64,000 bases of DNA from Pseudomonadota bacterium (GCA_021323675.1 JAJPKP010000085.1:1-64000); one strand, 5' to 3'. Positions 8,962-18,227 are shown, numbered from the stretch's first letter. The notes: a model not told the origin generated them from the sequence alone. Numbers and translations are program-made.

Positions 8962-9284
8962 GGGGGAGTTTCGCCGGCTCACGACTGCGGGGTCGGGGTT
9001 CGTGAGCGGCTTCGGTTCAGCCCCTTCCGAAGGGAGCGCGGGGAGGGCTCGCGTTTGCTCCATCCGGACCGCGATCTGAGACCGTTACAATCCTTACCCG
9101 GACCGAATTTTAGCCCCACCTGCGACGCTCCATCATCAAGAAGTTGTTAGCCGCTCGTTAAATCGCACGGACCTGTCCACAGGCAGGTTGTGCGCGCGTT
9201 CGAGGTATCTACACCGCTCGAACCTGCCCGGCCGCGAGCTGTAATCGGATTGCACCGCAGATGAGGAGACGCGAAGATGCGCCC
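8962..9284. other. Gene-free interval between trmJ and the D-aminoacylase gene
   Basis: About 320 bases with no convincing open frame, RNA or repeat. It must contain the promoter of the downstream amidohydrolase gene; I could not identify a clear -35/-10 pair. Confidence 0.5.
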
Positions 9285-10913
9285 ATGGAATATGATCTGA
9301 TCGTGCGCGGCGGCGAGGTCGTGGATGGCTCCGGCGGACCCCGCATCCGAGCCGACCTCGCCATCAAGGATGGCCGTATCGCGGATTTGATCGAGCCGGC
9401 TCACGCGTCAGGCGCGCAGGCGCCTGGGGAAATCGATGCCGCCGGACTTATTGTCTCGCCAGGATTCATCGATCTGCATTCACATTCCGACTGGGTCGCG
9501 CCCATCGCGGAGCACGCCGCAATTCTCAAACCGTTCCTCATGCAGGGCGTCACGACATTTGTCGGAGGCAACTGCGGATTCTCAGTCGCGCCCATTCGCC
9601 GCGAGCGCAGCAGGATGCTCGATGAATCGGGCCAGATGCTCTCGGAGCGGAAGTTCGACTGGACCTGGCAGGAAGTCTCCGAGTTCGGCGCCCATCTGAA
9701 GCGCCAGGGTCTCGCGCTCAACGTCGCGCATCTGGCCGGCCACGGCAGTATCCGCCTGTGCGTGATGGGCGCCGATGCGGGCGAGCCTTCCGCGGACCAG
9801 CTTCGCGAGATGCAGACGATGCTCGAGCGGGCGATGGCGGATGGAGCGGTCGGGCTGTCCACCGGACTCGGCTATTTTCCGGGGATGATCGCAAAGCCTG
9901 CCGAGCTTGCGGCGATGGCGCGGGTGGCGGCGGCAGCTGGCGGCGTCCTGACATCGCATCTGCGCGCATACTCGACGCGCTCGTTATTCTTTCAGAGCGA
10001 CGTTCATCACAACCTGCTTGCGGTGCGCGAGATGATCAACGTGGCGCGCGAGGCGCGCGCGCCGTTGCAGATATCGCATCTGATTTTTGTCGGCCGGCGC
10101 ACATGGCCGACGGCCGGCGAAGTTCTGGCCGAAATCGAACGCTCCCGGAATGATGGCGTTGACGTCGCGTTCGATACTTTTCCCTACACCTGCGGCAACA
10201 CGACTATCCGGGTAATCTTTCCCGCCTGGTCGCAAAACCGACTCGAAGAGCTGCTCGACAGCGCCGACGGATGGGCTCGGCTGCGCGACGGATTCCAGCC
10301 CCTGCGCGCGTTTATCGCGCAGGGCGTTCAGCTCATGTGGGCCGTGAAACCGGAACTGGCGCATTTCGAGGGCAGGTTCTTTGGCGAAATTGCCGACGCG
10401 ATGAAGCTGGACCCGGTCGAGGCTTATCTGACGATCGCGCGGGAGAGCGGCACGCGCGCCCGCGTGCTCAACCATCTCTATAGCGGCGACGATGAAGGCG
10501 ATGAACAGGCGCTGCGCGCCGCGATGAGCCATCGCCTGAACGCCTTCGAGATGGACACCATCCTCACCTCGCACGGGCATCACAATCCGGCGAGCTTCGG
10601 CACCTACCCGCGTATCCTGGGCTACTACGTGCGCGAGCTTGGATTGCTGGCGCTGGAAGAGGCGATTTACAAAATGACCGGGATGGCGGCGGAGCGGATG
10701 AGGCTTGGCGGGCGCGGTTTGATCCGAAGGGGTTTCGCAGCCGATTTGTGCATCTTCAACCCGGAGACCATCGGATGCGCGGCCGATTCGCGCGCGCCAG
10801 GTCGCAACCCCGTCGGCATCGAACACGTTCTCGTCAACGGCAAATCGGTTGTGGAAAAGGGCAAGTGGATCGGCGATGGCGTGCTGGCGGGCCAGTGGTT
10901 GACCCGAGGATGA
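9285..10913 (+). CDS. N-acyl-D-amino-acid deacylase family amidohydrolase
   Basis: A 542-residue amidohydrolase of the D-aminoacylase family, which removes acyl groups from D-amino acids. It has the opening DLIVRGGEVVDGSG, the metal motif DLHSHSDW, the Cys of GGNCGFSVAP that bridges metals in D-aminoacylases, GLSTGLGYFPG, the ISHL His, and the late SHGHHNPASFGTYPRIL block with GLIRRGFAADLCIF in the outer beta-sandwich. The ATG at 9285 (MEYDLIV) aligns best; a frame-compatible ATG eight codons upstream lies beside the GAGGAG site, so the start is not certain. Actual substrates in this broad family vary and cannot be told from sequence. Confidence 0.85.
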   Translation: MEYDLIVRGGEVVDGSGGPRIRADLAIKDGRIADLIEPAHASGAQAPGEIDAAGLIVSPGFIDLHSHSDWVAPIAEHAAILKPFLMQGVTTFVGGNCGFSVAPIRRERSRMLDESGQMLSERKFDWTWQEVSEFGAHLKRQGLALNVAHLAGHGSIRLCVMGADAGEPSADQLREMQTMLERAMADGAVGLSTGLGYFPGMIAKPAELAAMARVAAAAGGVLTSHLRAYSTRSLFFQSDVHHNLLAVREMINVAREARAPLQISHLIFVGRRTWPTAGEVLAEIERSRNDGVDVAFDTFPYTCGNTTIRVIFPAWSQNRLEELLDSADGWARLRDGFQPLRAFIAQGVQLMWAVKPELAHFEGRFFGEIADAMKLDPVEAYLTIARESGTRARVLNHLYSGDDEGDEQALRAAMSHRLNAFEMDTILTSHGHHNPASFGTYPRILGYYVRELGLLALEEAIYKMTGMAAERMRLGGRGLIRRGFAADLCIFNPETIGCAADSRAPGRNPVGIEHVLVNGKSVVEKGKWIGDGVLAGQWLTRG

Positions 10914-10983
10914 CAGAGAGACGCGCGGCTTATATGCGCCGAATCGCGCGCGAGCCTGATGTGTCCGCGCGTTCGAGCGGTTC

Positions 10984-11781
10984 TTACCGCTCCATGTCCT
11001 GGATCTTCTGATCGACCTCGCGCAGTTTGGCGAGCTTCTGATCGGTCGGCGTCAACGCGTCCGGTTTCTTTTCCGCGGCAAGCTGCTCGCTATGCTGCGT
11101 CGGCAGCTCGCCGTCGATCTTCTGGAGCGCTTCTTTCGCCAGCCGCCGCACCATCGGACTCGGATCCTCGTCCGCATACTTGATGAGCGTCGGCGTCGCC
11201 TTGTCGTTGCCGATTTCACCCAGCGCGAACACCGCAGTTCCGCGGCCCTGCTCGTCGGATTCTCCCTGCAGGTACTGGATTATCGGCAGCGTTCCCTGTG
11301 CATCGCCGATTCTGCCGAGCGCGGCAACCGCGTGCAGCCGCACGGCAGGTTCGGTCGTCCGCAGGAAGAGCATCTGCGAAAGCGGCACGACCGCGGTGTT
11401 GGTTCCGCGATAGCCAAGAATGTCGACTGCCTTGATTTTCACCCGGATGTCGGGATCGGAGAGCGACTCGATGAGGACGCGATCGGCATCGGGATCCTGA
11501 ACGTCACGCAGCTTGTTGAGTTCGGCGACGCGCACGTTGGGATCGGCGTCTTTCAGGCCGAGTTTGACGTCCTTGATGATCTTGAAGGTGGATTCCTTGT
11601 TGGCGCGCGCCGTGATGTCGTCAATGCCCGCTTTCGTCATGCCCTGATGCATCATCGGGCTGTTGGCCAGAGCGCTACCGAGCCCCTGACCGCCGTACGA
11701 CTGCGAACGCGCGGCGGAAGGAAGCGCCAGGGCAACCGCGCATATAGCCATCGCTCCGAAAACAAATCGGCTCTTCGACAT
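10984..11781 (-). CDS. Exported HEAT-repeat protein
   Basis: A 265-residue protein with a clear signal peptide (MSKSRF, hydrophobic core, cleavage near ARSQS). The mature part is an alpha-solenoid of about four HEAT / PBS-lyase-like repeats: segments such as DPNVRVAELNKL, DPDIRVKIKAVDIL, EPAVRLHAVAALGRIGD and DPSPMVRRLAKEAL recur every 30-40 residues. Such scaffolds bind other proteins; no catalytic site is present. The tail is charged and may form a short coiled coil. The ATG at 11781 has a GGAGGG ribosome site. It is divergent from the DUF3108 gene, from which it is separated by only 39 bases. Confidence 0.82.
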   Translation of the reverse strand: MSKSRFVFGAMAICAVALALPSAARSQSYGGQGLGSALANSPMMHQGMTKAGIDDITARANKESTFKIIKDVKLGLKDADPNVRVAELNKLRDVQDPDADRVLIESLSDPDIRVKIKAVDILGYRGTNTAVVPLSQMLFLRTTEPAVRLHAVAALGRIGDAQGTLPIIQYLQGESDEQGRGTAVFALGEIGNDKATPTLIKYADEDPSPMVRRLAKEALQKIDGELPTQHSEQLAAEKKPDALTPTDQKLAKLREVDQKIQDMER

Positions 11782-11820
11782 TTCCCGGCCCTCCGCGATC
11801 CGTCAGAATTATTGGCGATA

Positions 11821-12804
11821 ATGTTCCGGGTTGCAAGCAAGGTTACCTGCAAGGATCGGCGGAAAGCCAGCAAAATCGCGGTTTTATTGATTGCGGCGGG
11901 AGTCGCCGCCGCGCTCGCCATGCCGCGTACTGCCATATCAGGCGATCCGGATGCCTCCGGCGACGCCGGCGACGGAGGCAAACCGCATCACAAACACAAG
12001 GCGGCCGCGGAAAAAACTCCTCTCGCGCTTCCCACCGACGTCAAAGTGCCGTCCTACACCCCTTCGGCGTTCCCGTTTCACGACGGCGAGCGGCTGGTCT
12101 ATGAGGCGTCATGGATCGGAATTCCGGCGGCGCGCGGATGGTTTGAACTGCATCGGAACAAAAAGGACCCGGCGCTGTGGACCGTCGAGGCGTGGATTCA
12201 GACCAACAAGGTCGTCGATCTCCTCTTTCGGATGCGCGATTACATGCGCGAGCGCGTGGCGGTAGGTTCGCTCAGAACTCAGGAGATCTACCAGGTCCAG
12301 CACGAAAACCAGCGCGCCAACGAATACACGATCAGCTTCGATGAGCGCACCAAGCTGGTCGTCTCCACCAAAAAGAATCGCAAGGGAACCGAAACGCACG
12401 AATTCGTCTCCAACGATCCGTTCGGACCCATCTCGGGCGCGATGATGGCGCTCAGCCAGGAACTCAATCCGGGCAACCGGCTCGTGTTCGACGTGTTCTC
12501 GGGAACCAACCGCTACGTGTTCGACTTTACCGTGGACAACAGAGAACAGGTTCATACCGCGCTCGGCACGTTCGACGCGCTTCGAGTAACCCCGGGCATC
12601 GTCTATTTGAGCAACGGCAAGCTCCGCGGCCAGGCCCGCGAAACGACCGTGTGGATCAGCGCCGACCATCGGCATCTGCCGCTCAGGATGGAAGCGGCGA
12701 CCTTCATCGGAACCGTGCGCGCCGACCTGGTGCAGATTGACGGGCCGCCGCTTGAGGGCGAGACCTCCGCGGAAGCCCAATCCGGCACGCTCGCCGGCCG
12801 CTGA
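11821..12804 (+). CDS. Exported DUF3108 domain protein
   Basis: A 327-residue protein with an N-terminal hydrophobic segment (after RRKASK, ending near AMPRTAISG), a low-complexity Gly/Asp/His/Lys stretch, then a DUF3108 domain: FPFHDGERLVYEASWIGIPA, RMRDYMRERV, and PVVY-like WISADHRHLPLRMEA near the end. DUF3108 proteins are secreted beta-rich proteins of unknown function. The open frame continues 243 codons upstream, but that part is antisense to the HEAT gene and is rejected. The ATG at 11821 is the first that leaves a normal signal peptide; no good ribosome site is seen. Confidence 0.8.
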   Translation: MFRVASKVTCKDRRKASKIAVLLIAAGVAAALAMPRTAISGDPDASGDAGDGGKPHHKHKAAAEKTPLALPTDVKVPSYTPSAFPFHDGERLVYEASWIGIPAARGWFELHRNKKDPALWTVEAWIQTNKVVDLLFRMRDYMRERVAVGSLRTQEIYQVQHENQRANEYTISFDERTKLVVSTKKNRKGTETHEFVSNDPFGPISGAMMALSQELNPGNRLVFDVFSGTNRYVFDFTVDNREQVHTALGTFDALRVTPGIVYLSNGKLRGQARETTVWISADHRHLPLRMEAATFIGTVRADLVQIDGPPLEGETSAEAQSGTLAGR

Positions 12805-12903
12805 TCGGTTCTTCTCTGCAATCAGGATGGAAGTGGGCGCGCGCGCCCACTGGCTATGGCGGGAAAGGCTGCTCTATGCTGTCCGCATCCGGGGGAACCG
12901 TTT

Positions 12904-13503
12904 ATGGCGAAAAAGCTGGAATTCTTTTACGACTGCAGCAGTCCGTGGACCTATCTGGCGTTCAGCAGAATCGAGGAGGTCGCTCGCCGGCACAATGCCA
13001 ATTTGACATGGCGGCCGTTTCTGGTCGGCGGCGTGTTCAACTCGGTCAATCCCAGTGTCTACGAGACGCGCGCAAATCCCGTCAAACCCAAGGCAAGGTA
13101 CTACACGAAGGATTTGCAGGATTGGGCGAACTACTACGGACTGAAGATCGGCAATCCCACCGTGTTTCCGGTCAACTCGGTCAAAGCGATGCGCGGTGCG
13201 TTTGTCGCCGAAGAGCACGGCAGGATCTCCCCATATTCCAGGCGCGTATTTGAAAGCTACTGGGGCGAGGATCGGGATATCAGCCAGGACGACGTCCTTC
13301 GCGACATCGTGCGCCAGGTGGGACTCGACGAAAAGGAATACTTCGAAAAGATCAACGCCGCCGAGTACAAAGCCAGGCTGCGTTCCAACACTGAGGAATT
13401 GATCGAGCGCGGCGGCTTCGGGTCTCCCACCATCTTCGTCGATGGCGTGATGTTCTTCGGCAACGACCGTCTGCCCCTGGTCGAGTGGGAACTCGACAAG
13501 TAA
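12904..13503 (+). CDS. 2-hydroxychromene-2-carboxylate isomerase / DsbA-family protein
   Basis: A 199-residue kappa-class GST / HCCA isomerase-like thioredoxin fold. It begins MAKKLEFFYDCSSPWTYLAF, where the Ser of SSPW is the glutathione-activating residue of the family; the DsbA CxxC is absent. Other markers are the FNSVNP loop after PFLVGGVF and the cis-Pro segment GGFGSPTIFVDG. HCCA isomerases act in naphthalene-type aromatic degradation, but this family is broad. The start at 12904 has a GGGGGAACC site. It begins a run of plus-strand genes through asd. Confidence 0.83.
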   Translation: MAKKLEFFYDCSSPWTYLAFSRIEEVARRHNANLTWRPFLVGGVFNSVNPSVYETRANPVKPKARYYTKDLQDWANYYGLKIGNPTVFPVNSVKAMRGAFVAEEHGRISPYSRRVFESYWGEDRDISQDDVLRDIVRQVGLDEKEYFEKINAAEYKARLRSNTEELIERGGFGSPTIFVDGVMFFGNDRLPLVEWELDK

Positions 13504-13533
13504 CGGGTCGCTCGCAAGCAGTCCGGCCCGTCG

Positions 13534-14118
13534 ATGGAGCCGCAGGGGGAGAGAATTCGCGCGTTTGTCGCGATGCGAGTCAGCGAAGAGGTTGAAGCCG
13601 CCCTTGCGGAGTTTATTCAGAAACTCAGTTCGCCGCGCGACGGAATTGCCTGGAGCCGCCCCGACAAGCTGCACATCACGCTCAGGTTCCTCGGCGCGGC
13701 TGTCGATCCCGCGCTACTGGCGCCTCTGAAAGAGGCGCTTGCGCGCATCGCCGGCCAAACGCCTCCGCTGTTAGTACGCACCTGCGGAGTGGGCGGCTTT
13801 CCCGATTTGCGCCATCCGCGGGTCTTATGGGCGGGACTGGAATGCGATCGACTGGGAGAGCTTGCGGCAAAAATTGAAGATGCGGCGGTCGCGGCGGGTT
13901 TCGAACCTTCGCGCCGCCCATGGGCGCCGCATTTGACAATCGGACGGGTGCGCAATCCACATCGCATCAGGCGCGCGGTGAGACTTCTCAAAGAGGCGCA
14001 CGATCGCGACTTCGGCGTTTCACGAATCGCGGAAGTCGCGCTTTATCGAAGCCGGCTCGCGCCCGAAGGCGCAGAATACGAAAGACTGGCGGCATTCGGC
14101 TTTTCATCACCTGTCTGA
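13534..14118 (+). CDS. thpR: RNA 2',3'-cyclic phosphodiesterase
   Basis: A 2H phosphoesterase of the LigT/ThpR type that opens 2',3'-cyclic RNA phosphates. The two catalytic H-x-T motifs are present as HITLRF near residue 48 and HLTIGR near residue 131, and the opening RAFVAMRVSEEV is typical. The 194-residue length is usual. It is followed at 100 bases by a small hypothetical gene and then an alpha/beta hydrolase on the same strand; the physiological role of ThpR is not settled. Confidence 0.9.
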   Translation: MEPQGERIRAFVAMRVSEEVEAALAEFIQKLSSPRDGIAWSRPDKLHITLRFLGAAVDPALLAPLKEALARIAGQTPPLLVRTCGVGGFPDLRHPRVLWAGLECDRLGELAAKIEDAAVAAGFEPSRRPWAPHLTIGRVRNPHRIRRAVRLLKEAHDRDFGVSRIAEVALYRSRLAPEGAEYERLAAFGFSSPV

Positions 14119-14218
14119 TTGTTCGCTCTCGGAGCGCGCCCCTCCCCGCATCAACCGCGGCGCGCCGATTGGATAGCGCGGCGTCGATGCGCGATAATTG
14201 TTCCAGAGACGATTGCCG

Positions 14219-14488
14219 ATGGCTGAGATTATCGACTTTGCCGAGGCGCAGGCCGAGCGGCGGCGCGCGCGCAGTCACGAGCGCGAGAACCTGGAACGCG
14301 CGGTCGAAGTCTTGAAGGCAAGCCTTGCGGCCACTGCGCAATCGCTCGCCGAAGCGCCCCGGGAGCAGCAAGCGGAGTTACTTACGCGGGTCGAGCGACT
14401 CGCCGCAATGATCCGCTACGGAATGCGAATGCTGGGCGACTCTTCCGACCCGGGACTGGACGGGCCTCGGCTTGGCGAGTCGCGCTGA
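14219..14488 (+). CDS. Small hypothetical helical protein
   Basis: An 89-residue protein, MAEIIDFAEAQAERRR and onward, rich in Ala, Glu and Arg, that should form long amphipathic helices and perhaps a coiled coil (residues 5-65). I recognise no family. The opening resembles many short proteobacterial proteins starting with EIIDFAEAQAERR. It lies 12 bases before the next hydrolase gene and may be translated together with it. Codon use and GC match the neighbours. Confidence 0.6.
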   Translation: MAEIIDFAEAQAERRRARSHERENLERAVEVLKASLAATAQSLAEAPREQQAELLTRVERLAAMIRYGMRMLGDSSDPGLDGPRLGESR

Positions 14489-14500
14489 CTCGTTCCACGG

Positions 14501-15154
14501 ATGGGCGGCGACGACATCAGCCTGAGAATCGTGCGGGTGGAAAGCATCGGCGAAGTTGCCGACGGCGCTCGCAAGCTGATCATCCAGACTACCCGCGGGC
14601 CAATCCCGATGATCCTGCACGCGGCTGGCGATCCCGACCGCGCTGCTCTATGCGTCAGCGGCGCGATCGGCGGTCTCGACGGACCATCGCGCCTTTACCC
14701 GCGTCTCGGCGAGCAACTGCCCGCGGTGGGCGTCGCAGTCGCGCGGATCGATTATCGAGAACCGAACGAGTTCGGTGAGTGCCTGCTTGATGCGATGGCG
14801 GGGATGGCGCTGCTGCGGGGGATGCGTTACCGGCGCGCGGCGCTGATCGGCCATTCATTCGGCGGCGCGGTCGCGATCAACGCCGGAACCCTCGCTCCGA
14901 TGGTAACGACCGTGATCGCGATTTCAAGCCAGCTTGCGGGCGCGCATGTGGTCGATGAACTCTCGCCGCGCCCTCTTCTGCTGGTTCACGGAACCGCCGA
15001 TGAAATCCTGCCGCACCAGTCATCCGAAGCGATTTTTGAACGCGCCCGCGAACCCCGGACGCTCAAGCTTCTGCCCGGCGCAAACCATCGCTACACCGGG
15101 TTCGATGATGAACTCTATAAGATCGTGTCGGATTGGCTGATCGAGAAAATCTGA
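14501..15154 (+). CDS. Alpha/beta hydrolase, small dienelactone-hydrolase-like
   Basis: A 217-residue cytosolic alpha/beta hydrolase. The nucleophile elbow is GHSFGG near residue 121, the acid lies in LLVHGTADEILP near residue 165, and the catalytic His is in GANHRYTG near residue 192, so the triad is complete. No signal peptide. Relatives include KANL3/Tex30-like and dienelactone-hydrolase-like proteins; the substrate is unknown. The ATG is at 14501. Confidence 0.78.
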   Translation: MGGDDISLRIVRVESIGEVADGARKLIIQTTRGPIPMILHAAGDPDRAALCVSGAIGGLDGPSRLYPRLGEQLPAVGVAVARIDYREPNEFGECLLDAMAGMALLRGMRYRRAALIGHSFGGAVAINAGTLAPMVTTVIAISSQLAGAHVVDELSPRPLLLVHGTADEILPHQSSEAIFERAREPRTLKLLPGANHRYTGFDDELYKIVSDWLIEKI

Positions 15155-15226
15155 AGCCGGAAAAGCAATCTGGACCGAGGATCGCTTCATCTATACTCTT
15201 CAATGAAACACTACAGAGCCTGACGT

Positions 15227-16231
15227 ATGGCAAGCGGACACAGAATCGCGGTGGTCGGGGCCACCGGAGCGGTCGGCCAAACGACCCTGAAACTCCTCCA
15301 CGAACGAAAGTTTCCGGTGCGCGAACTGCGCGCCCTCGCTTCCAAACGTTCCGCCGGCAAGAAGGTCACTTTCGCCGGAGAACCCATAACCGTCGAGGAG
15401 CTTAAGCCGGACTCCTTCAAGGGCGTCGACATCGCCTTGTTCTCGGCGGGCACCGAGCAATCGCGCGAGTTTGCACCTGCCGCGGTCAAGGCGGGGGCGA
15501 TCGTAGTAGACAAATCCAATGCGTTCCGGATGGACCCGGACGTTCCGCTTGTGGTCCCGGAAATCAACGGCGAGACCGCGAAGCATCACAAGGGGATTCT
15601 CGCCTGCCCCAACTGCACGACGATCGTGACGGTAATGCCGCTCAAGCCGTTGCACGATGCGGGCCGGCTGCGCAGGGTCATCGCGACGAGTTTTCAGGCG
15701 GTCTCCGGCGCCGGGATCGCCGGGGTCGACGAGCTTCGAAGCCAGACGCTGGCCTGGGCGCGCGGCGAAGCCCTGAAGCCCTCGTTTTTCCAGCATCAGA
15801 TCGCCTTCAACGTCATCCCGCACATCGACAAGTTCGTCGAGGGCGGGTACACGGGCGAAGAGATGAAGCTGGTCAACGAAGTGCGCAAGATCCTCGCGGC
15901 GCCCGACCTGCTGATTTCGGCGACAACCGTGCGTGTGCCGGTGTTCACCGCGCATTCGATCTCCGTCAATGCGGAGACCGAAGTGAAGGTGAGCGCGGCG
16001 CGCGCTCGGGAGGCATTCGAGAGGTTTCCGGGGCTCAAGGTCGTCGACGACCCCGCGCACAACCGCTATCCAATGCCGATAGTGGCGGAAGGCCAGGACG
16101 ACTGTCTCGTCGGCCGCATCCGCGAGGACATCAGCAATCCGCGTGGGCTGAATTTCTGGGTAAGCGGAGATCAGCTTCGTAAAGGCGCCGCCCTCAACGG
16201 CATCCAGATCGCCGAACTGATTATCCGATAG
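15227..16231 (+). CDS. asd: Aspartate-semialdehyde dehydrogenase
   Basis: NADP-dependent enzyme that reduces beta-aspartyl phosphate to aspartate semialdehyde, the branch point to lysine, threonine and methionine. It shows the dinucleotide motif GATGAVGQ near residue 11, the active-site Cys in ACPNCTTI near residue 130, the SGAGIAGVDEL loop, and the VPVFTAHS substrate region with catalytic His. At 334 residues it is of the usual length. It is ended by a strong terminator. It supplies the homoserine pathway feeding the threonine synthase of the sulfur operon 2 kb downstream. Confidence 0.96.
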   Translation: MASGHRIAVVGATGAVGQTTLKLLHERKFPVRELRALASKRSAGKKVTFAGEPITVEELKPDSFKGVDIALFSAGTEQSREFAPAAVKAGAIVVDKSNAFRMDPDVPLVVPEINGETAKHHKGILACPNCTTIVTVMPLKPLHDAGRLRRVIATSFQAVSGAGIAGVDELRSQTLAWARGEALKPSFFQHQIAFNVIPHIDKFVEGGYTGEEMKLVNEVRKILAAPDLLISATTVRVPVFTAHSISVNAETEVKVSAARAREAFERFPGLKVVDDPAHNRYPMPIVAEGQDDCLVGRIREDISNPRGLNFWVSGDQLRKGAALNGIQIAELIIR

Positions 16232-16254
16232 AAGCGCACCAACACCGCAAAATT

Positions 16255-16294
16255 CGAGGCCGGAGCGGACGCCCGCTCCGGCCTCGTTGTTTTT
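16255..16294 (+). terminator. Rho-independent terminator after asd
   Basis: A perfect 13-base-pair stem, 16255-16267 with 16274-16286, a 6-base loop, and the tail TTGTTTTT. It lies between the convergent asd and lipoprotein genes and terminates asd; the minus-strand tail lacks a T run, so it is mainly a plus-strand terminator. Confidence 0.9.
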
Positions 16295-16308
16295 CTGCGC
16301 GTTGACGG

Positions 16309-17706
16309 TCAGTTGCAGGAGCTGGCACCCGTCTCCGGAGGCAACGCGAAGAAGACGACGCCGTTGTTGTTGTTGCATCCCAGCGTCGTCGTTGTCCCGG
16401 CGCAGTTTCCGGACGGGAGCGCGGTCGTGATCGAAGACGGAGCGCTCTGAAACTTGGCCAAATCGACCTGCACGAGGAATGTAGCTCCGTTCGATGAACT
16501 ACCCACGACATTCGCTGCGTAGCCAAGATTGTGAATCGAATCGACCGCAACCGCGTACGGGTCGCCCTGGGTGGCCCATGCGCACCCGTTTGGATCGTTG
16601 GGCAACGTTGTCGAAATCGCGGACAGCGCGGCGGCGGTTATCTGGGTCACCGGACTTGACGGCATCGAGATAAGGCTTATGCCGGGGTTCTCGTCCTCAA
16701 TCAGGAACGCCTGATGGGTAGCCGAGTTGACGGCCGAACCGGCGGTCGCGCTCGGTAATCCGCTGAGCAGCACTGAATTGGGATTGGTCCCTCCTTCGGT
16801 CACCGTGCATGAAGATCCCGACCCGGAGAGCATCGAGCCGTTCAGATTAAGAACGGTCGCCGTTCCGTTTTCATTGCTGATCACGACGAGATCGGTCGTG
16901 TTGTCGACCGAAGCGCCATCCTGATCGCCGCCCAGGTTCGCGTCCGAAAGCGCACAAGTTCTGCTTCCGGTCACGTCGATTACCTGGGTCTGTCCGGTAG
17001 GGCTGTCGTCCGAGGAATCCACCACCTGCTGAGTATTGGGATTGAAGGCGAAGGTCTCGGGATAATTAGCGGGGATCAATGTTCCAAAGGTCTTCGCGAC
17101 CGGATCGAAGGAAATGAACCCGGTGCACGCGCCGGGCGCCGGACATCCTGTTCCATCGGTTACGCCCAGAATCGCGACGTTGTTGACCGGGTCGAACAGC
17201 ACCTGCCCGGTATCTCCCGGCTGGCTGTTGCCGGGTATGGTGATCGGCGTCGGAGTCAGAAGCGCGAACGTGTTTTCATCGATCAAATCGACAAAGCCGG
17301 TGCCGCTCGAACCGCTGACCACAATCACGATCGCGTCTTTCGCGTCGAGCGCGGTTCCGGTCGGGGAATCCGGATGTCCCAGTATCACCGTTGTCTTGCG
17401 CGGATCGGTGGTGTTGGGATCAACGCCCACATCCAAAACCGCCACTCGCGAGTTGGTATCGAAGCCCGGCGGATTAAGAAGCGGCACGAAGGCAAGATGT
17501 TTGGTCGGATCCAAGGCAAACAACCCCGAACCGGTGGAACCGACCACGGGGGTCGGCGTAGCGGTCGGCGTCGTGGTAGCGGTGGCCGTCGGCGTGGGTT
17601 TCTCGTGTCCTCCGCACTTGGCGCACGGATCGCATGCCGACAACAAGGCCGCGGTTGTGAAAGCAAGCGCCGCGAGCGCAAGCGAGTTAAGAATACGCGA
17701 TGCCAT
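16309..17706 (-). CDS. Surface/periplasmic lipoprotein with Thr-Pro linker and beta-propeller-like repeats
   Basis: A 465-residue lipoprotein: signal sequence ending in the lipobox LLSAC, then a Thr/Pro-rich linker of about 25 residues, then a long Gly/Asn/Thr-rich domain. The latter has repeating blades of the kind GLFALDPTKHLAFVP, GQVLFDPVNNVAILG and ETFAFNPNTQQVVDS spaced about 45 residues apart, as in YVTN or NHL-type beta-propellers. Eight or more Cys occur late in the protein. No enzyme motif is visible. The ATG at 17706 is preceded by AGGGAGGAG at ideal spacing; a longer frame adds seven residues with no purpose. It is probably a binding or adhesion protein. Confidence 0.75.
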   Translation of the reverse strand: MASRILNSLALAALAFTTAALLSACDPCAKCGGHEKPTPTATATTTPTATPTPVVGSTGSGLFALDPTKHLAFVPLLNPPGFDTNSRVAVLDVGVDPNTTDPRKTTVILGHPDSPTGTALDAKDAIVIVVSGSSGTGFVDLIDENTFALLTPTPITIPGNSQPGDTGQVLFDPVNNVAILGVTDGTGCPAPGACTGFISFDPVAKTFGTLIPANYPETFAFNPNTQQVVDSSDDSPTGQTQVIDVTGSRTCALSDANLGGDQDGASVDNTTDLVVISNENGTATVLNLNGSMLSGSGSSCTVTEGGTNPNSVLLSGLPSATAGSAVNSATHQAFLIEDENPGISLISMPSSPVTQITAAALSAISTTLPNDPNGCAWATQGDPYAVAVDSIHNLGYAANVVGSSSNGATFLVQVDLAKFQSAPSSITTALPSGNCAGTTTTLGCNNNNGVVFFALPPETGASSCN

Positions 17707-17978
17707 CTGACTCCTCCCTACGGTCATCGCCCCCCGGAAATACGCCGCAAGCTACATAGAAGCGGTCACTGTTGCAATTGTTCGCCCACGAAAAGTTTTT
17801 TTTCTATACCAAATGCTCAGATATCCAAACCTCGGCCGTGCCCCGATCCGCCGCCGCCCTGCTCGTTCATGACCGTTAACCGGCCCTATTTCCAATCACG
17901 CCGCGTAATCAGGCATTCGCTCAAGGCATCTTTGGCGAGGCACCGCCACCTTGGATGCCTGACCGGATGGTCGGTCGA
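17707..17978. other. Gene-free interval upstream of the lipoprotein gene and the SAM riboswitch
   Basis: About 270 bases with no credible gene. It includes a T-rich run near 17800 that may belong to the minus-strand lipoprotein promoter. The rest is divergent control region. Confidence 0.5.
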
Positions 17979-18007
17979 TTGACACCCGACGCCTCCTTCG
18001 CTAACTC
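17979..18007 (+). promoter_or_regulatory. Candidate sigma-70 promoter for the SAM-riboswitch operon
   Basis: A perfect -35 hexamer TTGACA (17979-17984), a 17-base spacer, and a weak -10 TAACTC (18002-18007) lie 21 bases before the riboswitch P1 stem. The spacing fits a start near 18014. The -10 match is poor, so this is a proposal. Confidence 0.5.
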
Positions 18008-18027
18008 TGATGGCACCATAGTGTAGA

Positions 18028-18144
18028 GCCTTATCGAGAGCGGCGGAGGGACTGGCCCGATGATGCCGCAGCAACCGGCCCGAAAGGGTGCTGGTGCTAA
18101 CTCCTGCGAGGCCTCTCCGATTGGGGGGTCTTGGAAGATAGGGC
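18028..18144 (+). ncRNA. SAM-I (S-box) riboswitch aptamer
   Basis: The leader contains the S-box signature in order: CTTATC, GAGAG, GGAGGGACTGGCCCGATGA, a GCAACC, and GTGCTAA followed by TCCTGCGAG. The P1 helix closes as GCCTTATC (18028-18035) with GATAGGGC (18137-18144), allowing one G-U pair. It is followed by a terminator hairpin, so SAM binding is expected to stop transcription of the E1/thrC/sulfur-carrier operon. SAM-I riboswitches normally control methionine, cysteine and SAM synthesis or transport. Confidence 0.93.
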
Positions 18145-18155
18145 GAGAGTTGAAG

Positions 18156-18191
18156 AACCCTCGTCCTCGCCTGCAGGAAGAGGGTTTTTTT
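18156..18191 (+). terminator. Expression-platform terminator of the SAM-I riboswitch
   Basis: AACCCTC (18156-18162) pairs with GAGGGTT (18180-18186) and TCCT (18164-18167) with AGGA (18075+103 = 18175-18178), giving a hairpin followed by a T run to 18191. It directly follows the aptamer and lies 36 bases before the first start codon, as expected for a transcriptional OFF switch. Confidence 0.88.
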
Positions 18192-18227
18192 GATGTCCCC
18201 ATCCGCATCTCCCGAAGGCCCGGAAAA

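Noticed and set aside
11092..11820. N-terminal extension of the DUF3108 gene by 243 codons
   Set aside because: The extension is antisense to the HEAT-repeat gene; the protein's signal peptide begins at 11821.
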